A program made the translations under genes and the position numbers. A stretch of 64,000 nt of DNA from assembly GCA_001414485.1 (NCBI GenBank), contig LLEY01000026.1, positions 248,001-312,000 on the forward strand, written 5' to 3'. A model generated the notes under the pieces. The model did not search any database. It worked only from the letters and a program-made list of their open reading frames with translations, and was not told the DNA's origin. This stretch comes from Calycina herbarum. Lineage: Eukaryota; Ascomycota; Leotiomycetes; Helotiales; Pezizellaceae. Below, in pieces: positions 34,867 to 46,544 of this stretch (the stretch's first letter is position 1; every line of letters starts with the position of its first letter).

Positions 34867-37800
34867 GATCGCGAGGCGACGTAGAAAATGTTTTGCACAA
34901 ATCAAGGGGCTCATTAATACAGGAGAATTAAGTTTCAAGCCTGGGAATATTCTCACTCATCTCTGCAGCAGATTTTCTATAAACTGCCAAGTGGCATCGT
35001 GGCACACGTGGGGGCTGCAGATTAGTGCAGATTATGGTATATTATCCCTCACAATACACCTTTCGCAATTCTTACCGCTTCTCTCCCCCTCTCCACTCAT
35101 ACTGTCAAGAACGCCACGGCGGGTTCCCCTTTTTCTGCAGATGCAATTTAGCTAGGTTCAGATCGCCGATTTCGAAGAAGACGGTTCGAAAGTGGAAATG
35201 CGGTAATATACGAAGCTGCTATCCCAAGGCATTCTTTGGATCCATACGGAGTGTCGTCTCGTGGCTTGATTGGTTGATCATTACGAGAAACGGAGACGAA
35301 CGTGGGGAGGCTGGGAGACGGGTCGGGGAAGGTTGAAATGTGTTTTGTTGTTTGTGTAACCCTTCGTGGCTTATGGGGATGCGGTCACTGCCACCTTTCG
35401 GGATTTTTACTTTGATGGGGATAACGAGACTTCCTGGCAGATTCGGGTTTATGCGGGGATTCGAGTTGCATGAATTTGTGGGGGAGACGAGGCGGGCTCG
35501 GGTATCGAAGGAGTTGTTGCGTGCATTTCGTTGAGTTTTGTGGCTTGGATGTTTTTGAGTGCGGTCTGGATCGGTTTTCGGGTATTGTTTTTGGGGATGT
35601 CTAAAGTTCTGAAGATTTGGAGGTGGGAATTAGGATTTTCGAGGCTGTCTGCCTTGTTCCTACAGGACGATCGATGCGTAGTAGCCATGTTCTTTGTGCG
35701 AGAAGTGGCATTTGTAAAGCTGCATTGGATACCGGTGGTTTGGTAGTTGGCAGGTTTTTGTTCCGTTGTTCTTGTGGTGTTGCGATTGGATTCGCAGGAT
35801 GAGTTGGAGTACCCCTAGGTTGTCAGAGTTACATTGGGGGTTGATCGCGTGGGATGGCGCGTATTGTACTTGAGGGAAAGTTCTGGATACGTTGGGTGTA
35901 GGTAAGATTGACGTGAGAATGAACTGCTCGAATACTCGAGTACTATTCAGGTAGTCTTGAGTAGAGCAGGGTAGTTATCAACTTAAGAAGTAGTTGTATT
36001 TAAAGTAAAGTAGGACTCAAAATGCCTCGGATAGAGCAGTGCCCACTTTACTCTACTTATTTCTGACGCTAACTGATAATTCGAAGAGGTGATGTCTCCT
36101 GATCTTGTCTGTGTTATTGTAAAGTTCCTCATTCATCTGTCTTTTCAATGGAATTGTTCCAGGGATTCTAGGACGATTGGATTGACTTAATTCAGTCACG
36201 TTGAATAACTAGAAATAGCAAGTAATTATTAATTTCGTAAGTTCTATCTTTTCATCGAATTGTTCTAATATCTTGGTGAAATATTTTTCCTGGTTGTTCT
36301 CTACGCCACACTTATATGTTTATCTGCTGTCTTTCATTTAAGAAGAGCAAAATAATTCGGACAAACGAACAACTCTTACTGGTCTCATAATTGTAAATTA
36401 TGTCGTCTAATTTCATCATTCAGAGGTACAACAGATGAACGACGACTATTCTACTGCTAACGTATTTGCCCATCTCCTCTGTCACTATGTCTCTTATGAG
36501 GAGGTCTTCTGTACTCAAGTATACTTTGAGTATTGTTCCGGTGACTTTCACCTAATGTAAAAATTGAGATGGGAGAAGAGTGTCTGCTTGATCTTCCATC
36601 AATCCTTTCAGAAAACTTAGAATACTAACCACCAACGAAATCGCATTACCTAGAAAGAGAATTCACATCACTAACTTGAATTTGCATGGCCATTTGGCAT
36701 AATGTCGCTTACTTAGGTGGACCCAAAACGATGACTGAAACTCTTGATACTGCTCCGGCTCAAATTCCTCAAGGTGGTTTCTTGGTTGGGGAAATAGGTT
36801 TCTTAGCCGAAAGAAAACACGGCCATATGGCCTCCCACTCGTATGAGAAGTGGGAGGGGGGATACAAGAATAGTGTTAATTGCGATTGATCCAGAATGTC
36901 GAGACGAAAATGATTGAATAATTGGTGAGCAAGCTAGTTTTACCTGATTGTGAATCAGCATGTCGCCATCTCGACTTTAGAAATGACGGGTTTGGATTTT
37001 CATTTTGTACATTTGCAGAAGTTCAAGCGCTTTTTGGACATGTCGCAAAAGCTTTACTACTAGAAGTTTCTTTAGGAAAAGAGTTAAGCGAGATTTTGGG
37101 TCATACCATCAGTTCCTTTTAGTACGGGAAACCAAAATATTTCAGGGCACTATTTTCAAATGGAGGCAGTGGTTATGACGAAAAAAGAGTAGGTTGTTCA
37201 ACTGATTATTTATTGGAGTCCGAGTGATCTGAACCCCTTTCATAGTTGACCGATGTGTCAAGTCGCAGAGTGAAGTGCCACCTTCTCATTTCCCAAATTT
37301 ATCCTGGATCTTTATCTCCACTAGTAATAATCAGCTCGCTCGTTGAAGAATTTCCTTCATGTAAATGATCAAACAAATAATTGTCTCGGTGTGATAGTTA
37401 ATTTCCTACGATCTGCGAGGGCTGCGTGGATGGAAACAGCCCATCCAATTCCACTTTAGGATGTCGTCCTTCATTCAAATAATTGAAGCTGTCATCAGAA
37501 CCTCGTCATTTCCCAGAAGAATAACAATAGGAATTACCAAGTACTATAGTGAAGCTAGTCAATAAGAGGCACTCTGTGCAACCTCTCGCTAAGTTTTTGA
37601 TATCAAAATCGAGGTTGAGGATAAACCAGTTCATAAAGCTGAAAGTCTAAGAAGTTGTAAAAGAAATCCGGAAGAAGCGAAGTATTGTAGTTAAAATAAA
37701 GTTTAGTTTGGTCGAACAGGCTAACAGGGATAAGTTGCCAAACCTGCATCGGTAGCACAAGACGGGCAGCTGCTTCTCGCCTTCTGTTCCAAGGCCACGT

Positions 37801-38348
37801 TCTTTGGCTTGCCAAGATACTAGAATTGCGAACATGGCAATTTGAGCCTGAAGGCGGTGTTGGGGTAAAATTCAAAGGGGTATGTCTAGTAGCACAATTT
37901 GACACCCTCACACAATCCTTTAAATAAGCGGGGATTTTTCCACTCTCAACACTGCTACGAAACTTGGAGGGAGTACTTATTAGCGAGCCCTTGCTAGTTT
38001 TCTTTCGTAATATCCTAACTAATTCGGAGCTTGAATTATTCTCGTGAAGTATTAGCGGAGAGGTAAAATAACTACAGCAAATTGCTTTTGCGAAGAATGA
38101 TGAATTGTGACGAATTACTGAAGTTCTTAAAGAATGCTAAGCTAAGACAAGTAGTCTAAGCAATTATTATTTAGATTCTAGAACGTGAGAAGTGAATTCG
38201 AATCTCAGCCCGCTATATTTTGCTTTGATGCCAATGTCAGACTGAAAGAGTCCAGCCATGGCTACCCCTCTTTTAGGCGTTAGAAGTCCAGGTACCCCAC
38301 TTTAGACATTGTTATGTTCATAAATAAGAAAACTGATTGCCAGGAAAT
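34867..38348. other. Gene-poor region
   Basis: About 3.5 kb with only short, unrecognisable open frames. Two plus-strand frames at 36686-36889 and 36922-37122 and one minus-strand frame at 37603-37911 have somewhat protein-like composition and could be relics. I cannot assign families. Confidence 0.5.
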
Positions 38349-38430
38349 GCGTCTTTGGTGTAATGGTAACATCTAAGCTGCCCACCCGGATTATGAAATG
38401 AAATGGGCACCCGGTCGATTCAGGGCATGC
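38349..38430 (+). pseudogene. tRNA-like relic (Gly-type 5' half)
   Basis: Starts GCGTCTTTGGTGTAATGGTA, close to the acceptor/D-arm of fungal tRNA-Gly with a good A box. A weak B box (GGTCGATTC) follows after a region that does not fold into a clean anticodon arm. The acceptor stem pairs poorly, so it is probably degenerate. Confidence 0.4.
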
Positions 38431-39170
38431 TCATTTGACCGAAGTTCGGTTAGATAGGGTATCAGAACCGAGATCCGTATCTCAACACCATCTTTCTGCC
38501 AAGGTAAAAGGACTCCTATAACGGCCTTAAATTTTAGCGTAGAGTCGTACCACTGGCACACTTTTGCAATTTTATGGGAAATTTGAATGCAAGAAAAGAA
38601 TGCAAGGCGAGTTCGGTAACGTGAGCCGCAAGATTGGAAGGGTGTTTGGTCTGCTTAGAATCCTGGTTCTTGGTTCTGAGTTCGTAGTTCGCAGTTTGTA
38701 TTTCACAAGGGATATACTCGTTCGTGAGAATATGTTTGTTCCCAGAACCTTGGAGAATAGTTAAATTAGTGCGTAGAAATCATTGATATAGTGACAGCTT
38801 ATTTCAGAAATATGGTACACCCGTACTGACCCCCGACTATCAGTACCCAACAGCCTGATCGCCTGCGGGTTTCTAAGGTGCATCCAAGAACTGGCATTCA
38901 GAAAACTGCGAGGCTTCGGCCTATTACCTATCTTGTTTGCATTCACCCCATTAAAGATCCCTAACACCCCCTGCTCTCAAACCTCTGCGCATGCAATCCT
39001 AGTAAGAACTTGCATTCAGCCATAATTCAGCAGCTGCGAGGCTTTCGCCTATCACTTATCTTGTTTACATTCCCCCCTATTCCGGATGCGCAGGCAACCC
39101 TAGCAACTTGTCTTGTTTGCTTTCCTTACTTCTCCCATCAAAGCATTCTTCTCAACCAACAAAGCACACA
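38431..39170. other. Intergenic region
   Basis: No gene seen. The GCGAGGCTTYGGCCTAT phrase occurs twice in similar form (about 38908-38925 and 39035-39052), which suggests a short diverged duplication. Confidence 0.45.
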
Positions 39171-39466
39171 ATGTCCAAGATACCTGAAATTTCGCGCGAG
39201 GAGCTAGAAAAGACCTGCAGGAATTCGAGGCTGAAGAGTCATCCGCTTTCGTCCGTTCGATTTCTGCATTAAAAGATTCAAGAATGAAGTTATTGCTCGA
39301 AGAAGGGGATGCCTTCAAACGTCCAATGAACAAACCACCCCCTTTTCTCCCAACCGTTGCCCGAATTGCAGGATTCTGGAATTATTATATTCGGAAACAG
39401 GCGACGGATAGACTACATAAACGGAAAAAACGCAGACTCGAAACTGTTATTGAACAGTCTAGATGA
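39171..39466 (+). pseudogene. Small gene broken by a frameshift, unrecognised
   Basis: An ATG at 39171 opens MSKIPEISREELEK, then the frame runs into a stop. Shifting by one base at the AAAA run near 39212 continues into an 80-residue helical, highly charged stretch that ends at 39466 (FVRSISALKDSRMKLL, then RIAGFWNYYIRK and a lysine-rich end). The second frame is closed just upstream, so the two halves belong together. I do not know the family. A sequencing error could also explain the shift. Confidence 0.35.
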
Positions 39467-39683
39467 GTATATTCCACTGTTTCGTTTGTCTTGGAACCGA
39501 TACCGAAGCCACCACGAGGGGTACATTATACCACTGGAAGCGAATTGGTGTTCATAAGAAGTGGTGGGGCGTGTGGGAGCTAATTAAGTAATACTTAGTC
39601 TAAGAGGATCCTCGCTTATTTAGTAGCCAAAAAGAAATAGGACATGGCTAAAAATAAAGAAAATGGATGATTAAAAAAATTGC

Positions 39684-39790
39684 AAAAAAAAAGAGTAGCT
39701 TCTCATTGATATTGCGTGTCATCCTTAGTACAGGGGCCATGCTAATCTTCTCTGTATTGTTACCAGTTGACCATATGCCCGTAGGCATGA
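39684..39790 (-). ncRNA. U6: U6 spliceosomal snRNA
   Basis: On the minus strand the sequence contains the invariant ACAGAGA box and the AGATTAGCATGGCCCCTG core. AAGGATGACACGC, which pairs with U4 and forms the internal stem-loop, follows, and then an AGAGAAGCTACT tail as in other filamentous ascomycetes. It ends in a T9 Pol III terminator (39692-39684). The 5' end forms a short stem (ATGCC/GGCAT) closed by a TACG tetraloop, placing the start at about 39788-39790. U6 is the catalytic RNA of the spliceosome. No intron interrupts it. Confidence 0.93.
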
Positions 39791-39809
39791 AAACTTTAGT
39801 TATTGGTGC

Positions 39810-39816
39810 TTATAAG
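39810..39816 (-). promoter_or_regulatory. TATA element of the U6 gene
   Basis: TTATAAG on the minus strand, about 20-28 bp upstream of the inferred U6 start, is the expected place for a Pol III TATA box. Confidence 0.6.
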
Positions 39817-39840
39817 GAATTGTGTGGGGGCTAAGTTGGT

Positions 39841-40074
39841 CTCCCGGTGGACAGAAAAAGTGGCAGCATTACTTTATGCTTCAAGAAATACCAACGAACA
39901 TAACTCAACGCATATGATAGAAAAACTCTCAACTTTCAAGAACAGGGTAAACTAGCCTCTTGCCCACCTATTCATATTTATTTTATATTTTTACGATAAG
40001 TGGTTGTTAATTTATTACGATGCGATTTTAGCAGGGACCTAAATTGTGCTGCCACTTTTTCTGTCTACCGGGAG
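39841..40074. mobile_element. MITE with 28-bp terminal inverted repeats
   Basis: A 234-bp element with ends CTCCCGGTGGACAGAAAAAG and, inverted, CTCCCGGTAGACAGAAAAAG. The TIRs run 39841-39868 and 40047-40074 with one mismatch, and the element is flanked on both sides by the direct repeat GTTGGT (39835-39840 and 40075-40080). The interior is AT-rich and non-coding. A 6-bp target duplication is not the TA of Tc1/mariner nor the 8 bp of hAT, so the superfamily is open. It sits about 50 bp upstream of the U6 start. Confidence 0.85.
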
Positions 40075-40384
40075 GTTGGTGTCAACATTTACTCCATTAC
40101 ATCATAGTACTTTAGAGCTTTTAGAAAGCTTCTAAGAGCTCTAGAAGTAGTAAGAGAGAGAGTAAATAGTATAGAATAAAAGAGAAACTTACTAGATACT
40201 CTAAGAGCGTAATTTAACCTATTCCTAGCCTTATATAACCTTACTATTTACGAAGGTGAATATAGAAGGTATATTAATTAATTTAAAGCCATTTAGAGAC
40301 GAGAAACAGACGGTTTACAACCGTGGTCGCGGTTGAAGGTGTGCTCTAGTACTCTAAAAAATTACGTCGCGATTTAAGACTATC
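40075..40384. other. AT-rich spacer between two MITEs
   Basis: About 300 bp of purine-rich, low-complexity DNA with repeated AGAGCTTCTAGA-like motifs at 40115-40150. No gene. Confidence 0.5.
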
Positions 40385-40655
40385 TACGAAGGCCGAGTTT
40401 TAAAGTAATGAGCTATGCACGTGATCCAAACGAAGTTTCGAAAACACCAAAATTATACATCGAGACCACGCTATTATTAAGGAAGCTAAGGAAGCTTCCC
40501 TTCTCTGCTTCGTGTATATAAGGGTGTTTTGGAGCCACAATAGTAGAGATGTAACAGTTATTAACTTTTAAATTTACGATGTTCACGAAGTTCGCAATTG
40601 CACGTGACTAAAAAGCATAGACCATGGCTCATTACTTTAAAACTCGGCCTTCGTA
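40385..40655. mobile_element. Tc1/mariner-type MITE
   Basis: A ~270-bp element. The inverted arms 40385-40417 and 40623-40655 match over 33 bp with one mismatch. TIRs begin CGAAGGCCGAGTTTTAAAGT and are bounded by TA on each side, the Tc1/mariner target duplication. It has no coding capacity, so it would have moved with an autonomous relative's transposase. Confidence 0.85.
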
Positions 40656-40848
40656 TACTCTTTTTTAATAGGGTAAGCACGTGATTTACCAATTAGGCTT
40701 GGCAACGCCAGGTCTCCAAGGTCTAAACTGTCAATCCGCCCCTAGAATTCCGTGTCTCGGTTCAAGTCCGGGCAGTGACCCACAAGCAGATTGTAATCTG
40801 CAAATCTATGACCAAATAAGAAGAATTTTGACATACAAGTACATTACA
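40656..40848 (+). other. Spacer with isolated tRNA B-box-like block
   Basis: GGTTCAAGTCC at 40759-40769 matches a Pol III B box, but no matching A box or acceptor stem was found around it. Probably a tRNA relic. Confidence 0.35.
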
Positions 40849-40931
40849 TCCGAATTAGTGTATCGGCTAACATACCCCGCTTTCAATTGAAGGTTGCCGG
40901 GGAGCGCCGGGTTCGATTCCGTAAGCCCCCA
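40849..40931 (+). tRNA. tRNA-Glu(UUC)-like sequence with short intron, 3' end aberrant
   Basis: It begins TCCGAATTAGTGTATCGG like fungal tRNA-Glu. A perfect anticodon stem CCCCG (40875-40879) / CGGGG (40898-40902) encloses a loop with anticodon TTC (40882-40884) and an 11-nt insert at the normal intron site after position 37. The B box GGTTCGATTCC (40910-40920) is consensus. The T-stem 3' side and acceptor 3' strand do not pair with the 5' end, so it is a 3'-damaged tRNA or a tRNA-derived (SINE-like) head. Confidence 0.5.
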
Positions 40932-41727
40932 CTTTAAATGCTTTATATACAACATTTAACTAACAGCATTTAGCGGATTCGGAATATATAATTATTTTTT
41001 TCGAATCTTTTGCTGAATCTTTTGAGTGAGGGGGTTTCGCTAGTTGTGGAAACAATATCTTGGCGGTGGCACGGGCCACCCCATCAAAATTCTCATGAAG
41101 TTCAGTCTCTTTTATTTTACAATTCCTACAATTCATCTATGCTGTCTCTTAGTCAGTATATGTCTCTCTTACAGTGAATGACTTGGCTAGACTAAAACTC
41201 AGAATTGACCATGCTGCTCACGGAAATCAAGCAAAGTAGCAAGGCGTTAGTCATTCAAGAACTTGATATAATGAGAAAAAGTCTCTCTCAGTTCAGTGTC
41301 CGCTAGTAACGGAACAGGGTCCTTTGTATCTACTCGCTCAGAGAAGTTATTAATTGTTTAGATCGATCTGAATCCTGGAGACATAATAAAAAACCCAAGT
41401 ACAAGATCGGTAGACCGTGCGTAACCTGTAACAGAGTAACCAAGTCAACGTCAACCCTATACAGCTCCTATATTAAATTATTTTTAGCAATTTATAAGAT
41501 AACATAATCCCAAGTTCTAAAAAATAGATTAAGCAAAGTCAAGTATTGTTATCGTTCACCAGCTGATACCCGCTGTTGCCAAGAGTACCCGCTCGCTTAT
41601 TTTGGACACGGCGGATTTGGCTACGTTGCGCATGGTTGCGACTTCCCAAGTAAAGCCGCCCCAGCTCTACCATAACCCCAACACTTTCTCTGCAATTCAT
41701 GAAGCTGAGGAGCGGACCTCCATAATC
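40932..41727. other. Intergenic upstream of sec21
   Basis: No gene. AT-rich up to about 41540, then more GC-rich DNA likely to be the sec21 promoter and leader. Confidence 0.6.
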
Positions 41728-44676
41728 ATGAGTTACAGCAAGAAGGACGAAGATGGCGATTCAGCAATCATGCGGGTCGACAGAACCTCTGTCTTCCAAG
41801 AAGGTCCGCCAGGTGTTCCCCCCTCCTCAAGCCTCAACTGACCCCCCCCAGCGCGATTGTTCAATTCATCCCCAATACAACCTCGAAGATGTCGAGTCCT
41901 CCTTACCAAGATTGCCCTTCTCCTCTATACCGGCGAGCGTTTCCCCACAAACGAGGCGACAACCCTCTTCTTCGGAATCTCAAAGCTGTTCCAGAATAAA
42001 GATGCCAGCTTACGGCAGATGGTCCACTTGATCATCAAGGAGTTGGCTCACTCGGCGGAGGATATTATTATGGTTACAAGCACGATTATGAAGGATACTG
42101 GTGGTGGAACGGATGCGATTTACAGACCCAACGCCATTCGAGCGTTGTGCCGTATTATCGATGTAAGACGAGATCTGCATTTGGGAAGGGACCGAATTAA
42201 CGTTAGCAGGGCTCCACCGTCCAAAGTATCGAGCGTGTCATGAAGACGGCAATTGTCGACAAGAACCCCTCAGTCTCCTCCGCGGCCCTCGTTTCCTCAT
42301 ACCACCTCCTTCCTATTGCGCGAGACGTTGTCAGAAGATGGCAAAGCGAAACCCAAGAAGCAGCAAGCTCTACCAAGTCATCTGGCGGATTCTCTCTAGG
42401 ATTTTCTACTTCCAGCAGTCAACAACCAGTCAACAACTCCACAATGTCACAATACCACGCAATTGGATTGCTCTACCAAATGAGAATGCATGACAGGATG
42501 GCATTGGTCAAGATGGTTCAGCAATTTGGAGTAGCAGGTGCCGTAAAGAGCCCGGCTGCTACTGTTATGCTTGTTCGACTTGCAGCACAACTGGCAGAGG
42601 AGGATCCACAACTCCGAAGACCAATGATGCAACTATTGGACGGCTGGCTCCGACATAAGAGTGAGATGGTTAATTTCGAGGCTGCAAAGGCAATTTGTGA
42701 CATGCGAGATGTCACTGATGCTGAAGTAACCCAAGCCATCCACGTTCTCCAGCTGTTCTTGACCTCCCCAAGAGCAGTCACAAAATTTGCCGCCATTCGA
42801 ATCCTCCATAACTTTGCCTCGTTCAAACCACAAGCTGTTCACTCATGCAACCCAGATATCGAACTTCTTATCTCTAATTCTAACCGTTCAATTGCTACCT
42901 TTGCCATTACCACCCTCCTTAAAACTGGCAACGAAGCTAGTGTGGATCGTTTGATGAAGCAAATTCAAGGTTTCATGGCAGACATCACGGACGAATTCAA
43001 AATCACCATCGTGGAAGCCATCCGGACTCTGTGTTTAAAATTCCCCAGCAAGCAGGCGGGTATGCTTGCATTTTTGAGTGGAATTTTGCGTGATGAAGGA
43101 GGATATGAATTCAAACGAGCTGTTGTAGAGAGCATGTTTGACTTAATCAAATTCGTGCCGGATTCTAAAGAGGATGCCTTGGCCCACCTTTGCGAATTTA
43201 TCGAAGATTGTGAGTTTACAAAACTCGCCGTCCGCATCTTGCATCTTCTTGGATTGGAGGGACCAAAAACATCACAACCTACAAAGTACATCCGATACAT
43301 TTACAATCGTGTTGTGCTTGAGAACGCTATCGTTCGAGCTGCCGCTGTCACTGCTCTTGCCAAGTTTGGAGTCGGCCAAAAGGACCCAGAAGTCAAGCGC
43401 AGTGTTACGGTACTTCTTACACGATGCTTGGACGATGTTGATGATGAGGTCCGTGATCGGGCGGCTTTGAACTTGAGATTGATGAAGGAGCCGGATGAGA
43501 TGGCTGATCGATTCGTCAAGAACGGTAAGCTCAAACCCAGTCGATTTTCCTGATAACCAACTAACATCGCAATAGAAAACACCTTCGCTCTTCCATATTT
43601 TGAGCATCAACTGGTCATGTATGTCACTGCGGATGACAAGTCCACTTTTGACGTCCCCTTCGACATTACCGCAATTCCAGTTGTTACCAAGGAGCAGGCA
43701 GATGCAGAAGATCGATCCAAAAAACTTACAACTGTCACACCTACCATCAAGGCCCCCAAGGTTGGATCCACCAAAGCTGCGCCATCAAGTGCGGAAGCAG
43801 TGGCATCGGCTTCCGCTACCGCTCAAAAATACCAACAAGAACTCCTCCGGATACCAGAAATGAAATCATATGGCAGCGTGTTGAAGTCGTCGTCTGTGGT
43901 TGAATTGACGGAATCCGAAACAGAATATGTCGTCAGTGTTGTTAAGCACATCTTCAAGGAGCATATTGTTCTCCAATACGAAGTCAAAAATACACTTCCA
44001 GATACTGTTCTTGAAGGTGTTTCCGTTGTGGCCACCCCCTCAGATGAGGAAGAGCTTGAAGAAGACTTCATTATTCCCGCTGCTAAACTTGTCACTGATG
44101 AGCCGGGAACCATCTATGTTTCATTCAAGAAGGTTAACGGCGAAGGATCATTCTCGGCCAGTACTTTCACCAATGTTTTGAAGTTTACGACGAAAGAGAT
44201 CGACCCCACTACTGGAGAGCCGGAAGAAAGTGGCTATGATGATGAATACCAAGTTGAAGATCTTGAGCTCAACGGGAGCGATTATGTTGTCCCAGCTTTT
44301 GCTGGTAACTTTAACCACATCTGGGAGCAGGTTGGTGCGGCCGGAGAAGAAGCAGAGGAGACTCTACAGCTCAGTGGTGTCAAGAGCATTGCAGGTAAGT
44401 TCATATGGAAGATTCATGGAAGAAAGCTACTCACAGTACCTAGATGCCACCGAACAGCTCGCAAAAACTCTCTCATTACAACCCTTGGATGGTACCGATG
44501 TACCTGTCAACACAACAACGCACACCCTTAAACTATTTGGAAAGACTGTTACGGGTGGAAAGGTTGTGGCCAACATTAGGATGGCATACTCCACCAAATC
44601 TGGAGTCACAAGTAAGATTGTTGTTCGCAGTGACGAGGAAGGGATTGCCGCGTTGGTTATTGGGTCTGTTGCTTAA
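41728..44676 (+). CDS. sec21: Coatomer subunit gamma (COPI)
   Basis: Five exons: 41728-41803, 41852-42162, 42210-43524, 43576-44394 and 44444-44676 (introns 48, 47, 51 and 49 nt) encode 917 aa, the normal size. Splices restore FQEARLFNSSPIQPRRCR, IIDGSTVQSIERVMKTA, VKNENTFALPYFEHQ and SIADATEQLAKTL. Residues 1-560 are alpha-helical HEAT/adaptin-like repeats that build the COPI trunk. A flexible Ala/Lys/Ser linker follows (about 590-640), then the appendage domain with beta-sandwich and platform parts. Role: part of the COPI coat for Golgi-to-ER and intra-Golgi traffic; binds Arf1 and KKXX cargo signals. The first intron has a weak donor (GTCCGC); a downstream GTGTTC donor at 41813 would insert three residues. 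Confidence 0.95.
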
Positions 44677-45104
44677 GGATAGCGGGTTTATGGAGTTGAG
44701 CATTGATGATGCATCTGAATGATGTCTAGATTATGGATTTCGAAAGCCACACAGATATTGGCTTTTCTCAGTCTCAGCGGAGCCCACAGGGTCATAAAAT
44801 TTCCAATAAATTCCATGAGAATAAAGATGCAGTATCTGTCAGAATAAAGGCTGTGAAGAAATATCGCGTAACACTTATCTACAAGACTTGTCACTGTGAA
44901 TAATTACAATAACTGGACCCCAGACCCCTTTTTGCCGGACCGGATTCCTTGAATTACGGGTGAAATGACGTGGGGCTTGGCGGGCGCGTCTTTCACCTCC
45001 ACGACTCGACAAAGAGCGAAAAGAATTCCTCCTGCCCAGCACTCAACCACCACGGGCACATCTCACGCCTTTGCCGTATCAGGAAATCCAGCATTGCAGC
45101 AACG
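44677..45104. other. Intergenic region
   Basis: 3' region of sec21 and promoter/leader of the next gene. Nothing else seen. Confidence 0.6.
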
Positions 45105-46544
45105 ATGGTCTACGTACGACAGGAAAAGCTTCCGGCGCTGAAGGAGTACAAATACTCTGGCGTTGACCATTCTCTGCTCTCGCGATATGTCTTGAAGCCC
45201 TTCTACACCAACTTCGTCATAGAATGTTTCCCCATGTCCATGGCACCGAATCTCATCACTCTTTCCGGATTCAGTTTCGTTATTCTCAACGTTTTGACGT
45301 TGTTGTGGTATACGCCAACCCTGGATCAGGATTGCCCGCCTTGGGTCTATTTCAGTTGGTCCATTGGGCTCTTTCTTTACCAGACCTTTGACGCTGTGGA
45401 TGGGTCGCAAGCGTATGTATTTGCTGGGAACTATACTGTATGGTATGCTAATAATTTGGCAGACGAAGAACACACCAGAGCGGTCCCCTCGGCGAGCTTT
45501 TCGATCATGGCGTCGATGCTTTGAATACTTCTCTCGAGGTTCTCATATTCGCAGCCTCGCAGAACTTTGGCATGGGTTGGAAGACGGTTCTTGTAATGTT
45601 TGGTGGTATGTGTCGCTCTTTCGGGTCCTTTTCCGGAACCTTGCTAACAATTTGTAGCACTTTTAACCTTCTACGTACAAACCTGGGACGAATACCACAC
45701 CAAGACCCTTACGCTGGGCATAGTTTCTGGACCGGTGGAAGGAATCGTCATCCTCACACTTGTATATGCGTTCACGGGTTTCATGGGTGGTGGAAGCTTT
45801 TGGCAACAATCGATGTTTCAAACCTTGGGCGTTCCCCATTTCGCGTTCATCCCGGATTTCATCTACAATTTGGCTTTCAATGAGTGGTATATCCTACAAG
45901 GTGGTTCCGTGTTGGTTCTGAACACTGTCCAATCGTAAGAATACCCGATTCCTCACTTGAACTGGGAAAGAAAAATGCTGATCTTGAATTATAGATCTCT
46001 GAACGTCATCAGCGCTCGTCGCAAGAGAGGTGATAAATCCCGAGGTGCGCTTTTGGGTCTCGTTCCTTTCTTCGCAACCTGGACTTTGATTCCTGCCTAC
46101 CTTTACCTCAACCCTGAAATCTTATACAACCACCTCGTGCCCTTTGTTGTCTTCGCTGGACTCGTCAACGCCTACTCTGTTGGTCAAATGATCACAGCAC
46201 ATCTTGTCAAGTTAGATTTCCCATACTACAACGTTCTGGTTTTGCCTTTGGCATATGGTGTATTCGATTCCTTGGGGCCCTTTTTACAAACCCATATTGG
46301 TGTCGGATGGCCAAGCGCTTTGGGTGATGGGGGATACCAGGTTGCCTACATGTTCTCCATGTTGGGCATGGCTATTGGTGTTTATGGAAGCTTCGTTGTA
46401 AGTACAAACTCCCAATCCAGTCTTCCATAATCTAACAAAAAACAGGTCGATGTCATCGTCACAATCTGCGATTATCTTGACATCTGGTGCTTGACAATCA
46501 AGCACCCATGGAATGAGGAGGAAGAGGCAAAGAAGGCAAAATAA
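45105..46544 (+). CDS. sn-1,2-diacylglycerol ethanolamine/cholinephosphotransferase
   Basis: Five exons: 45105-45412, 45463-45605, 45658-45934, 45995-46397 and 46446-46544 (introns 50, 52, 60 and 48 nt) give 409 aa. The first splice completes the CDP-alcohol phosphatidyltransferase motif DG-x2-AR-x8-G-x3-D-x3-D at residues 99-121 (DGSQARR...FDHGVD), whose aspartates bind metal and the CDP-alcohol. About ten hydrophobic segments follow, and the cytosolic tail ends EEEEAKKAK, a KxK-type sequence consistent with ER retention. Family knowledge: Ept1/Cpt1 transfer phosphoethanolamine or phosphocholine from the CDP donor to diacylglycerol in the Kennedy pathway at the ER. Choline versus ethanolamine preference cannot be read from the sequence. 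Confidence 0.93.
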
